Source of the DNA: Triglochin maritima | Taxonomy: Eukaryota > Streptophyta > Magnoliopsida > Alismatales > Juncaginaceae | DNA: 64,000 bases | Assembly (NCBI GenBank): GCA_963682175.1 | Contig: OY821772.1 | Location: 52,164,925 to 52,228,924, forward strand | Reading direction: 5' to 3' | Part shown: piece after piece, positions 12,101-23,112 of the stretch | How positions within the stretch are numbered: position 1 is the first letter of the stretch | Layout of the letters: every line of letters starts with the position of its first letter | Translations under genes and position numbers: made by a program | Notes under the pieces: model-generated | What the model saw: only the letters and a program-made list of their open reading frames with translations | Databases searched by the model: none | What the model was told of the DNA's origin: nothing

Positions 12101-13077
12101 CCACATACTTGCAATCTCGTCTTGTGCAAGGAAAGCCTTTCGAAATGAAGGTTACTATACTGGTGCTCCTCCTATAGCATTTAAATGAAATCGGCTCTTG
12201 TACTTCAAGAAATGTGGAGTGCAACTTATACTTTGTAAGGTTAAATTTTTTACATATCTCCAGATATCTTTTTACCTATATTGCTACAAATCTGGCACAT
12301 TTAGAATGATGGACATAACTACCATAAAAGGATAAATTTGTGGGGTAATTTAATTTGGTATTTTACACATTCCTTTTTACATCTTTGTACTCTTTGGAGT
12401 TTGATTTAGCATAAGATCTCTATGTGTTTCTCTGAATTATTATGTTTGGTTTCTTCTTGTCTGTTTTTGCATCGTGCATTGCACTGTTCAAGTATTGAAT
12501 TAACTTTAATCTGCACTCTTGAACCCATGCATCAGTTACTCGACTTCTCGGTGTCTTTTTCCCACTTTTTTTCTTCTGGTTGTGCTTAACAGTTCAGTGG
12601 GTAGCTTCGAGGTTAAACGTCCATCTGTTTTTGTGATTTAATCTATCCCCATTTTTGCAAAACAGTGTAGCTTCTAGTAAGGTGATTATCATTGAAGCTT
12701 TTCATTTCTTGCCAGGTGGGATTTTCATCATGACAGGAGATGTGTTGCCATGTTTTGATGCTTCCACTATAATTCTTCCAGATGATGCAGCTTGTATAAT
12801 AACGGTTCCGATCACCCTTGATATTGCCTCAAACCATGGTGTAATTATTACTTCAAGAAAAGAAAGCTTTGATACTTGTTCACTTGATATGGTTGAGAAT
12901 CTCTTACAGAAGCCAAATCTTGCGGATCTTATGGAAAACAATGCTATTAGGCATGATGGAAGAGCATTACTTGATACTGGTATAATAGCAGTGAGAGGAG
13001 GAGCATGGGTTGAGCTTGTAAAACTTTCAAGCACGAGTGATTTAATGATATCAGAACTTTTGGAAACCAGAAAAGAG

Positions 13078-15067
13078 GTCAGTTGAGTATTGCTATTTTT
13101 ATGTATCTGCTCTAATTGTTAAAAATGTTAAGTTAGTTTTTGTTTTTTTCTGGATGTAGCTTTCGAGTAATTAATGATCAATTTCTATAAATAGATCTTG
13201 AAGTGGCAGGGATTTATCTCAAGGTAGGTTCAGCTTGTAATGTGTTTTGAGGTTATAAGTATTTATAATACAGGTCGTTCATTTGTAAATAATTAAATAT
13301 TAAGGACACATTTGTTTTGTCTTTCTTCAATGTGATTTCTTGGAAAATCTTTTGCACTTCCACCACATCAATGCACAAATTCTCCTAGATTCCTTCATCA
13401 GCAACACCTTTTTTACTACAATATTTCTTTTCGAACTCTTTATTTTTCAGTTGCCACTAAACCCAAAATGACTGCTATTGTTCTCCTACCTCAAAACCAC
13501 ATTACAAAGATGGAAGTTTAGATATCTAATACTGAAAAGTAATTTTCCCTAATTATCCATATATCAATGGATTCTCTAAAGTGAAGAGAATGTGGGAACG
13601 GGTGCTCTCGGGCTTCCCATTGCTACTACAGGAGTCTATGTCGTCACCTCTGTTTGGTCAAACTTCTTGGTCAAGAGTATAGAGGACCGAGAAAAAAAAG
13701 TGTATATAGGGAAATTGCATACTCTAGAAGCCTAAATAAATGCAAACCATGGCATCTGTACTGTGCCATGCGAATATTTCTTTGATCTCATTCTTTTTAT
13801 GGTGGATGTAGCTTTTTAGCAACACAATGCTAGGTAGACAAGCCTTTTAGCAATACCATGCAAGGTAGATGTAACAGATCCAGTGTATTGCATGCCATTT
13901 TGGCTTATTGTACACATATAAGTACTACAACTTAGATAGGGATCTAGGTGAGTTACAATGCTATATGCATTGAATATACTCCTACATTCTAATAAATTAG
14001 AAAAGAAAATACTTAAAAAAGTTTGGTTCGTCAATCTTACCAAGGTAGACATATAGTCACTATCAATCGATTACGAGGGTTAGAAGGAAGATTGTAGCGA
14101 GTGGTTGGCGGGTCCTGTCTGTATCATATCTATTTACTCTATAGTAATGTTGATTTCTTCAGCACCTTCCAGATTAATATTTAATGGCATATAGTTGCAG
14201 AATTTACCTTGCTCCATTTACACTTCTAGAGGACAAATTTCCTCCTTGAAATTTCCTTTCCTTGTAAATCAAGCCACCTTCCGCCACTAACTTTATTGTC
14301 CAATGACTTACCTAATGTTGTGAGAAGATGGTCTTCCTTATGGAGATTGACTATTAGGAATGAATAGATATTCAGTGAAACATACTCTTTTGGTTGTTAT
14401 GATATCTTTGAAACCGTTATTTGTATTATTGTCTTGTGAATTTAAACTTACATTAATATCGAACTTGTAATTGTAACCTTGCACATATCTTTGATTATTA
14501 TTTGAAAAAAGTACTTCCGTAGTTCCAGATATTGTACCTTGTACCTATGTTGTAGTACCTTGCTCGTCCATGGTGGGATTGGGTGGGACAAGTCATCCGC
14601 CTTAGAGCATCAGTAACGGTGTGGGAAAAAAGATCGTGAAACCGATCGTAAATAAAAAATATATATTTAGTGTGGAGGAAGACTACGATCCGCGACCAGA
14701 CGTGCGGATTGTGGTGTTTAGTTTAATATATATTTATTTGTTTTTTATTTGTTGTCGGCTCCATTTCTACGTTTGTATTGATTTTAATTAAGAGATAATT
14801 GTATTGTTTTAAAATAGAGATATCTTAGAAAATAAAACTAATAAAATTTTAAAAAAATCACCATAATTCTTATCTCTTCATGTTCTACGGATAGACACCC
14901 GTATAATACTAGATTTTCATTGGGTTTGTTTAATTTTTATTTTATTTTTGTTGGTGGACTCATCCTAGCCGGGACCGTCCGGGGGGGGGGGGGGGGGGGG
15001 CTAGTCTCTGCCTGGGACCGTCCTGGGTGACTCGTCCCGAACGGGACCTTCCCTCTTCATAAAAATA
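13078..15067. other. Foreign DNA replacing the central FKGP exons
   Basis: After the donor GTCAGT at 13078 no FKGP-like coding sequence appears until LEQRLLIVFTGQ near 15068. The interval is AT-rich non-coding DNA. From about 14604 it contains a MITE-like start (GAGCATCAGTAACGG) and then a GC-rich patch with a direct repeat of GGGACCGTCC around a G20 run at 14981-15000. The right edge abuts the coding remnant with no clear acceptor. I infer a deletion accompanied by transposon insertion. Confidence 0.6.
14981..15000 (+). repeat. G20 homopolymer
   Basis: Twenty consecutive G bases lie about 70 bp before the FKGP coding remnant resumes. Homopolymers of this length are prone to sequencing and assembly error, which matters for how the FKGP gap is read. 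Confidence 0.95.
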
Positions 15068-16020
15068 CAAGTTGTGCCTCTTCTACCTTCAGCTAGGCTG
15101 GTGCATGAGCTTGAGCAACGCTTGCTGATTGTTTTTACTGGTCAAGTAAGTTCTATTTCCTGATTTCTCCATCTGCTCTTTGCTTATATATTGTGTGGTC
15201 TTTCCCTAGATAATGTAGAACCTACTGCTTGAATCACTTCTTCCATCTGTACTGCTTTGGAGGCTGAAGATATATAATATGAAGTTATGAACCAATGTCC
15301 TGGCATTAATATGATTATGATTGATGCAAACTTTACTGACTGCTTGTTGTCTTACATCCCTTCAGTTTGAATCAGTACCAATATTTTTTCTTGGATATGT
15401 GGCCTTGGGCCTTAAAATTGGCAAAGAACTCTTTCGAGTTGCTCCTTTTGCCTATGCTCTCGTGTACTTCCTAATTTTTCGACCTATGAAGTTATAGACC
15501 TCAAACTGTTCTAGGCCTTGTGACATTATTCATTAGTCATTACTGGATTCATCCACCGATTTGACCCAAGCTACTTATCTGTTTTTCTTTCAGTTTATCT
15601 TAAGGTTTAAACATCTCCATGTAGGTTTGGCTTGCACACCAAGTTCTCGAGAAAGTGGTAACTCGGTATCTTCGCCGTGACAACTTGCTAATATCTAGCA
15701 TTAAACGCCTGGCCACCTTGGCAAAAGTTGGACGAGAAGCAATGATGAACGAAGATATAGATCATCTGGGAGAGATAATGCTGGAGGCTTGGAGGCTGCA
15801 TCAAGAACTAGACCCATACTGTAGCAATGAATTTGTCGACAAGCTCTTTGCTTTCTCAGATCGTTTCTGTTGCGGGTACAAGCTGGTTGGTGCCGGAGGT
15901 GGTGGTTTTGCTCTGCTACTCACCAAGAGTCAAGACTTTGCACTTGATCTAACACGATTGCTTAAAGAAAGTCCAGAATTCGATGTGAAGGTCTTCAACT
16001 GGAACATTCATTTGGAGTAA

Positions 16021-16884
16021 ATTCACAAATTTCATGTGATTCCTATTGCCCGCATATGATCCCACTGACTTGCAACTTGCAAGCTTCCATTGGCCCAGAA
16101 AACTTGTTCTTTTAGTCTTTCTGAAGGTCTGAAATCCGAAGTCAGAAAACTCTCTTTGGGGAGTGTTGTATCCATATTTCGTAAATTTCTTCATATTTTG
16201 CTGTGCAACTCTAGGAGCAGCAAACCTCCTTTGACTTTAGATTTGTATAAATAATATTATGATTCTTTCTGTAGAAAGACACCTCTATAATCAAGATTGT
16301 AATTTGTTGTTTTCTGTACTTATCCTTATTGATAACTTCGGAACTTCCTAAGCTACCGTCATTAAATCTGAAAGAAAACTATGCACTGGCCAATGCATCG
16401 TTTTCCTGCAGACACAAGCCACAGTTGTAATATCATGTTTCAAAATTATATCTAATGTTGCAATACGGATACGGGGACTCGGGCAAACACCGCATGACTT
16501 CCGTATTGTTTTTCCACATTCATAAGAAAACAAGCGATAATTTTTTGCAATTTTTAAACATAATTTAAGACTACATTGGAATTGTAAGTAGACAATTTTC
16601 TTGACCAATTTTACTATTCTTTCCGAGAATAAATTTGACGGAATGGAACGCAAAACGCCCATCAAATTTCTTTGTAAGACGATATAATGTTTGCCCGATC
16701 AAACTTAGTCGACTCCAACCATTGCGACCAATCCAGATAAACTCAATTTAATTTGAGTAGACAATTCGACCAAATTCACTCCAGACCAAATTATTCATCC
16801 CACTCTATACAGGTCGATACAATAACAAAACATTAAAATCGTAAAATTTAAAAAGAACCACTGAACTCCATATTATTATTATAA
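16021..16884. other. FKGP 3' flank, no gene seen
   Basis: The first about 250 bp look like a 3' untranslated region, with an AATAAT-type signal near 16250. The rest is AT-rich and no feature is recognised. Confidence 0.5.
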
Positions 16885-17366
16885 GGGTAAATTACAAATA
16901 ACCCCTTCAACTACGAACCTAATTCACTTAACCACCATGAACTTTAAAATGTGATACTTGCCCTCTGAACTTTTAGTTTTCTTGCACTTTCTTTCCCACT
17001 CCATTAATAATGTGTTATTTAAAAAAAAATACAATGTTTATGTAGAGTACCCTATGTGACATGTTTGAGTTTAGATTTCACGACAAATTTAATCTAAATT
17101 TAGTGTTCAATGTTGTACATATTTCGTGCATATACAATATGGATTCAATGCACATTTTAATTCAAACCTGTCAATTGATGTAATATTTGAAAACGAAAAA
17201 AATAAAAAATATAATGATAAATATGTTTAAAAACAACACATTATTGGTGGAAAGATGATAAAATGTTAGAAAAATGAAAGTTGAAAGAACTAAGTGTAAC
17301 ATTTTAAAGTTCACGAGGATGAAGTGAATTGAATTCATAGTTGAGCGGATTATCTGTAATTCACAC
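16885..17366. mobile_element. Mutator-type MITE with long inverted arms
   Basis: This 482-bp element begins GGGTAAATTACAAATAA. It ends with the inverted counterpart GTGTGAATTACAGATAA (minus strand). The inverted arms are about 140 bp each and diverged. A perfect 9-bp direct repeat, TTATTATAA, flanks it at 16876-16884 and 17367-17375. Nine-base duplications with long inverted arms indicate Mutator-like non-autonomous elements. No coding sequence is present. Confidence 0.85.
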
Positions 17367-17616
17367 TTATTATAATAACCAAGTTCGAATCACAACAAAC
17401 ATAGCTTCAATCTCTGTTGTACTGTACACTTACAGTTGCAGGAAAAAAACTTCCTGAACTTTATAACATCATGCTCGTACTGTCGTACATTTTTAGCGAA
17501 AATATATGTAATCGTCCCAACTCCCAAGAAAGTAGAAAGATAAACGGTCCTCGTCCGCAATTTTAAAAAACTCAAGTCCATTTTTTGGAGTAAAAGAAAG
17601 AAATCAACTTTTTTAT

Positions 17617-17617
<1 letters not shown>

Positions 17618-17655
<38 letters not shown>
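17618..17655. repeat. (TA)n microsatellite
   Basis: About 19 TA repeats adjoin the first copy of the MITE cluster, which probably inserted into it. Confidence 0.95.
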
Positions 17656-17659
<4 letters not shown>

Positions 17660-18334
17660 CAAGCTCTAGTGAGCCTAGTGCTCATCAAATTTAGTTTAAG
17701 CTCCTTACAATCTCATCATTGGATCTTATTTACAGTTAATCTCACCATTCATTAGCATAACCGTTTTTTTCTTAATCTACCTTACAATTTGAAATGAGTG
17801 GTGAATATTGTGGGGGCTTAATTTAGAAAAATTAAGCCCTGGGCTCACTAGAGAATTCATGTATATATATATGGTCAATCTCTAGGGAGCCCAGAGCTCA
17901 TCAAATTTAATTTAAACCCCTACAATCTCACCATTGGATCTTATTTACAGTTAATCTCACTATTCAGTAGCATAACTGTTTTATTCTTAATCTACCTTAC
18001 AATTTGAAATGAGTGGTGAATATTGTGGGACTTAATTTAGAAATATTAAGCCTTGGACTCACTAGAGAATATACATACATACATATATACATATGTATAT
18101 ATATATACATATGTATATATATATACACATGAATTCTCTAATGAGCCCAAAGCTTAATTTAGGAAAATTAAGCTCCCACAATATCCACCGTTCATTTCAA
18201 ATTGTAAGGTAAATTAAGAAAAAAACGGTTATACTAGTGAATGGTGAGATTAACTGTAAATAAGATCAAATTGTGAGATCGCAAGAGACTTAAATTAAAT
18301 TTGATAAGTCCTAGACTCACTAGAGTTTGACCTG
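17656..18334. mobile_element. Cluster of three related MITEs, two direct and one inverted
   Basis: Three copies of one element of about 200 bp lie side by side: 17656-17860 and 17873-18070 in the same orientation, and 18128-18334 inverted. Shared landmarks are CTCTAGTGAGCC-like ends, CATTGGATCTTATTTACAG, CTTACAATTTGAAATGAG and GGCTCACTAGAG. Each copy sits next to TA-rich microsatellite DNA (18071-18127 between copies 2 and 3), suggesting insertion into TA repeats. No reading frame is present. The third copy ends about 80 bp before the start codon of the next gene. Confidence 0.8.
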
Positions 18335-18344
18335 TATATATATA
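18335..18344 (+). promoter_or_regulatory. Possible TATA box of the NC/LRAT gene
   Basis: TATATATATA lies about 75 bp upstream of the ATG at 18418, directly at the edge of the third MITE. It is the only TATA-like site at a suitable distance. If used, the promoter core comes from the transposon flank. The 5' untranslated region would be short; an upstream non-coding exon cannot be excluded. Confidence 0.35.
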
Positions 18345-18417
18345 GACATTACTTATTCCATCCTTTACAATTGTGTACAATAGTCTCCCGAGTCGGTGGT
18401 TGGGATTGGCAGAAGGA

Positions 18418-20027
18418 ATGGGTCTGCTGTCGAACCGGGTGGAGAGGTCGGACATCAAAGCCGGAGAACACATCTACACTTGGAGAGCAGTCTACACCTA
18501 CTCCCACCACGGTACGCATTCTATTCTATTCTCTTTTTCTTTTCCTTTCTTTCTTGTTTAATAATCAGTAATCAGCAATCAGAACCAGCATTTGTTTCTC
18601 GTCGATCTGTGACTTCATTCGCCTTTCTTTCTTTCCTTCCTTACCTTCTATTGTGAGTCCCAAACTAGTTGGAGTCATGGATTCGGGTTTCTATAAAATG
18701 GAGGTTTCTCCGAATCCTTTTTTCCCCCCTCTAAATTTCTGGAATTTTCTTCCTTTTCTACAATGTTGGTGGTGGTTGATTCTAAATATTAGGTATCGAG
18801 TGACTTCACAAGACGATTAATTCCGTATTGTTTTCGACTTCTACTTGTTTCCATCAGGTACCGCATGGAAGTAGTATAACTCCAGAATTGTGTCTATTTT
18901 GGTCCTGTATTTCTAAGGCTTGTTCTATGTAATTTTGAGATGTTTGAGGCTTTATGAAACTTCAAAGTAAACAATTGGTGCATTTCTAAGTCGGAGGTTG
19001 AAGATAGAAATTTGAGCATCGATGAGGGTATACCATCAGAAAATGTACGCCAAATTATGATAATCTGCCTTTAAATTTTTTTAGGTGTATCTTTCTTAGA
19101 TCTAGCCTCTGTTGCTAAAGTTTGTCGTGGAAATTCCTTACTTGTCTTGATTTCTGTAAGACGTGCATCAGCTATTAGCTTGTTGTGTTTGTTAACTTCC
19201 AAGATTCTTTATTTAGCTGATGGTTTGTACTGGTTTGGAAGTTAGGAAAATGTTCTTGATTAGGTAGAGTAGGTTTGGTTGGTCTTGTTGGTGTAATTGG
19301 CATCTCTTCTCACCACTCACACTCTATAGTAGTAGGTGTCTTATTCCTCTTTCAAATGCACATGCTTCTGAGCTTCTGTGCAGGTGTAAATGACTAATCT
19401 GACCATATGAACCTAAATCCATTTTGAATCTAGTTCTGCTGAGTGATGTCTAGAACTGTTTTTTATTATTTTCTAACTTTTTATTGCATGATATTCTTGT
19501 AGGTGTCTCCACATTATGGCCTTATGAATTATTAGCTGGTCTTAATTTCTTTTTCTTCAAGATGATTTTATTATTGTCTGTTGCCTTGACAATAAAGCTG
19601 CTTACTTTTTCTCTTTGCTTTAGTAGAGATGATGTATCAACTTTCTTCTTTGCATCTCCTACTGCAATCTTTTCTTTTTTTTCCCTTTGCCTGTCTTTTG
19701 AGTTTGAGATCAACAAACAGATAGTTGCTTATTTTGCTCTGCTACCAAAATGATATAATAGGGAAATTATAGGTTCTAACAAATTGGAGGTTGTCATTTG
19801 TAATGGCAACTTCAGGAGAGAGAAAAGAACATAAAAGAAAGTTAAGAGAAATTGAATTTCTCCTCCTTTGGCAGCTTCAGTTGGAGAGCGAAGAGGAGAA
19901 ATGGATTATCAATAAGATAGGTGTAAATCAACCTCTCCTTTTCTCTCTCCAACTGGAAGAGTGGAGAGGAAGTGCACGCTTTTGATTGTGTAAACCAAGC
20001 TGGCAAGCTCTGCATGTTTAAATTACC

Positions 20028-20121
<94 letters not shown>

Positions 20122-21100
20122 CCTATCATACACACAGTAAATGTGGCCAACTGCTTTTTAATCAAAGATGGTTATGGGCTCCACCAATAATTTCTGTGGA
20201 ACCAAAACGGCTTTTCTATTTCAATGTTGCATGATTTCTTGATCTTGAAATCGGAATAGCAAGCCAAAGAGTATTTTGCTCTTCAAATGAATGAAATTAA
20301 ACTTGAAGCCTTTAACTAAAAATATGTAAATTTATAATTGCCATGACACCATGTGTTGTAGTAAGCCTTTTAAGTCTAAGACACAATGATTGACTGCAGG
20401 GATCTATGTTGGAGGTAACAAAGTTGTTCATTTCACTCGCAAAAAGGAAACAAAAGATACGGACTTGCTTTCGGACCCCGACTTAAGATTGGAGGATCCC
20501 CCTTCTTGTTTCTCCTTTCCCGACTGTGGATTCAAGCGACCAAACAGCGGAGTAGTCCTTACCTGCCTGGATTGCTTCCTTGACAACGGCTCCTTGTACA
20601 CGTTCGAGTACGGAGTAAACCCTTCGGTTTTCATCGCGAAGTTCAGAGGTGGAACCTGCACCACTGCTGAATCTGATTCGCCAGAAATGGCAGTGCACAG
20701 GGCAATGTATCTACTTCAGCATGGCTTTGGTAACTATGACGTGTTCCAAAACAACTGCGAGGATTTTGCTCTGTACTGCAAGACGGGTCTGCTTACAATC
20801 GACAAAACTGGTCCCGGGAGCAGTAGTCAGGCTTCTTCATTCATCAACCTTCCGGTCTCAGCAATTCTTTCTTCCCCATTCAAGCTGCTCATGGCCGGGC
20901 CAGTCGGTATGGTCACAATGACTGCCGGAATGTACTGTGCAGGGAGATACATGACTGACATAGGCGTGAGGAAGGATGTGATCAAATTGGACGTGGAAGA
21001 CATGGCTGTAACTCTTGGCTCTGCTATGCCCAATGAGAAATTGACTGAGGAGGAGGTGGATTCTAAAGAATGCGCCCCTCTGGTGGTATTGGACGATTAG
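18418..21100 (+). CDS. NC/LRAT-domain protein (plant, two exons)
   Basis: Exon 1 is 18418-18511 and exon 2 is 20400-21100. The GT-AG intron of 1,888 bp splits a glycine codon, giving 264 residues. The fold is the permuted NlpC/P60 papain-like type. [15 protein letters not shown] carries the two conserved histidines (H30, H42) and [11 protein letters not shown] the cysteine nucleophile (C151). Residues about 182-216 form a hydrophobic segment ([17 protein letters not shown]) that may insert into or anchor to a membrane, followed by an acidic tail. Animal relatives are lipid acyltransferases. The plant family, some members of which are named LEAD-SENSITIVE 1-like, has no firmly known reaction, so I do not assign one. 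The start is set by [20 protein letters not shown], typical of the family N-terminus. A poly(A)-type AATAAA lies at 21201. The gene appears intact. Confidence 0.88.
20029..20120 (+). repeat. C49 run joined to (AC)21 in the intron of the NC/LRAT gene
   Basis: About 49 C bases (20029-20077) run directly into about 21 AC repeats (20078-20120), roughly 280 bp before the exon 2 acceptor. The junction suggests slippage-driven growth. Exact lengths should not be trusted. Confidence 0.95.
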
Positions 21101-22979
21101 GTGCTGTTTTGAACTCTCTGCGTGACATTCTGCAGCACACATTGTCTCATTTCTTCATTGATGTTATTATCAATAAGGAGAAACTTGTGGGCATGGTCTT
21201 AATAAAAAAATATCTGAGCTCTATGTGAAAATAAGTGTTAGTTGAACCCAGAAGAAATGAGCTTATGGTTATGCCGTTATGCAGTGAATTCAAATGTGCA
21301 GTCTTGCTTCAAATTCCAGTTAATTCAGTTATTGTGGAAAATATAGAATGAAGTGGGAATTGAATCTTTAAAAGATTTTTTTATAAAGAATGATAGAGTA
21401 GCGTGTGAAAGTGACAAGTGGCATAGCAGTTCATCTACTTGCACAGGGATTAGTACAAATTCTCAAGGCGGTAAGCAATCGCCATCGCCAACTACTTTTT
21501 TTTAATTATGAAAAAGCAATTTGGAAGCGCACTCACCAACTCTTACTGACTTAAGGGACAAATCAGCTTAAGGGACAAATCATCGGCTGTGAAGCCATGA
21601 TTTTTCTTCTTCTGATAATTAATCAAACCATAATTTTGCATCACAAACTTTTATCTGAATGGACCAGAGAGACAGCCATGTGAACGACCAGCTGGGACAG
21701 AAACTCACTGTTCGCACTAGTCCTCTCATTTTTCTACCAAAGATTAACTTCCCGTTTCTTCTTGACTTTGTTTAGTTGATCGAAGGGGCAAGGTAGGGAC
21801 TGTGGTTAAATTTGACTGGGGCCTCTTTTTTCAAGGGACGATCACCACTTCACCAGTAGCCTAACACCAACCAAGTTCACCATAGCACTTTTCAGATGTC
21901 GAAGGGGACGCGTAAGGGTACTAAATATTACTAAAGATAGAGAAATGACCACACAGAACAAGCTTAATGTATAGAGCAAACAACGTGCAATTCACAAACA
22001 CTAATATTAACGGGTAGAGTCGGAGGAGACATCTTCATTTTCGAATGCAAAAGAGTACAACAACTAACGAGATGAATGGGTCACTCTTGGTTATCTTTCG
22101 GTCTTGCGCTGGCCAGCTCCTTCATCATCTACCTACCCATTCTGCCTTGTAATCTCCATCCACCAATGGCATTTGCTTTTTCCAATTTGGGTGGCTTTTC
22201 CAATATAGGAGGATTTTCGTTCTTTCACTTTTCCAACTTCTTATTATCCCACGTTGCCTTCTATCTTTCGATATGTTTGCAGTTGGATTCTCCATGTAAA
22301 TTCGAAAGAAAACCATTTATGTGCTCATGAAGCAATTTTCTTTTCTCTTCACGTCACAATTCTCGTGGATGGTGTTATTGGTTTTAGTCGCACACAAGGT
22401 GTTCGATCAAATGCCTCCAAAATGGAGCTTAAGTTCTGCCTAAAGCGACACCCTAGCTAAGGGTTCGTAAATTTGTTTTGGGTGCCCTCTTCTTGGCAAT
22501 TAAATCATCAAATTTTTAATCTTGGCAATTATTTGGAGTAAATGACATTTTTCCCTTCTATTAACAAGGGATGTCATTTCTATCTATATAGTATTCTTTA
22601 GCAAATAAATAAATGACTGTAATCACAATGTCTAAGAAAATCTCAAGCAATTAATTGTGTAATCTTATTCCACTGGTCAGACTCAAAAGCGGAGATTTGA
22701 AATGGCAGTTTTGTTACTGGGGGAGGAAGCGTTTTAGTGTATATAGTTGAGTTGCTAACTTAAACCTCATGATTGTTTTCAGTGACTTGCTTGTCTGATC
22801 TTTTTTTTCTAGGTGAGTTTGCTTAGTTGCGAAGTTTTTGCTTGGTTGTTGTTTTTCCTATTCAATTTCTTGTTTATTCTGGTGATGATTTTTCAATATC
22901 TTCTCGATTTTTTTTCTATTTTTCTTTGTTGTGACTTGTGACATTTTGTGCTCCATTGCTTCTTTTATGCTACCTTCAG
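21101..22979. other. 3' flank and intergenic DNA
   Basis: The poly(A)-type signal AATAAA at 21201 probably belongs to the upstream gene. The remainder contains short open frames around 22076-22460 on both strands, none with a recognisable domain. No gene is supported. Confidence 0.5.
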
Positions 22980-23112
22980 ATATTGCTTCAGCATCAGCTG
23001 ACACAGTACCCAACATCAGTGGAATTGAGCGCTGGAAAAATCATGTTCAGAGCCCTTGATTTGGGAGGACATCATATTGCTCGTCGTATTTGGAAGGACT
23101 GCTGTGCCAAGG
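22980..23112 (+). pseudogene. SAR1: SAR1 GTPase exon fragment
   Basis: SAR1 is the small GTPase that starts COPII coat assembly at the endoplasmic reticulum. A single open segment after an acceptor (CTTCAG) encodes HQLTQYPTSVELSAGK and ALDLGGHHIARRIWKD, closely matching the switch I to switch II region (usual forms QPTQYPTSEELSIGK, DLGGHQIARRVWKDYYAKVD). The invariant YYAK is CCAK here. No exon for the P-loop or for the C-terminal half lies nearby on either strand, so this is an isolated, decaying fragment. The end at GCCAAG/GTAGAT could be a splice donor or simply the point of loss. Confidence 0.7.

Larger units (their letters stand above)
9421..16020 (+). pseudogene. FKGP: Bifunctional fucokinase / GDP-fucose pyrophosphorylase, middle lost
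   Basis: FKGP makes GDP-L-fucose in the salvage pathway: a GHMP-type kinase phosphorylates L-fucose and a pyrophosphorylase joins it to GTP. Exons visible: 9421-9732 (start in context CCAATGG; SWYHLRLSVRHPTRVPTWDA), 11871-12150 (LLLHAGGDSKRVPWANPMGK, the nucleotide-binding signature), 12716-13077 (FIMTGDVLPCFDA, VPITLDIASNHGVI), about 15068-15145 (LEQRLLIVFTGQ) and 15625-16020 (KLVGAGGGGFALLL, the GHMP C-terminal motif; stop TAA). The phases at the three outer junctions are compatible. Together they encode about 475 residues, against about 1,055 in Arabidopsis. Everything between pyrophosphorylase residue ~318 and the late kinase domain is absent, including the glycine/serine-rich ATP loop. 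Each remaining exon is clean, so the loss seems recent. An assembly gap remains possible. Confidence 0.85.

Noticed and set aside
22076..22460. Small membrane-protein gene
   Set aside because: The hydrophobic frame has no family resemblance, no clear promoter, and overlapping frames on the other strand are equally open.
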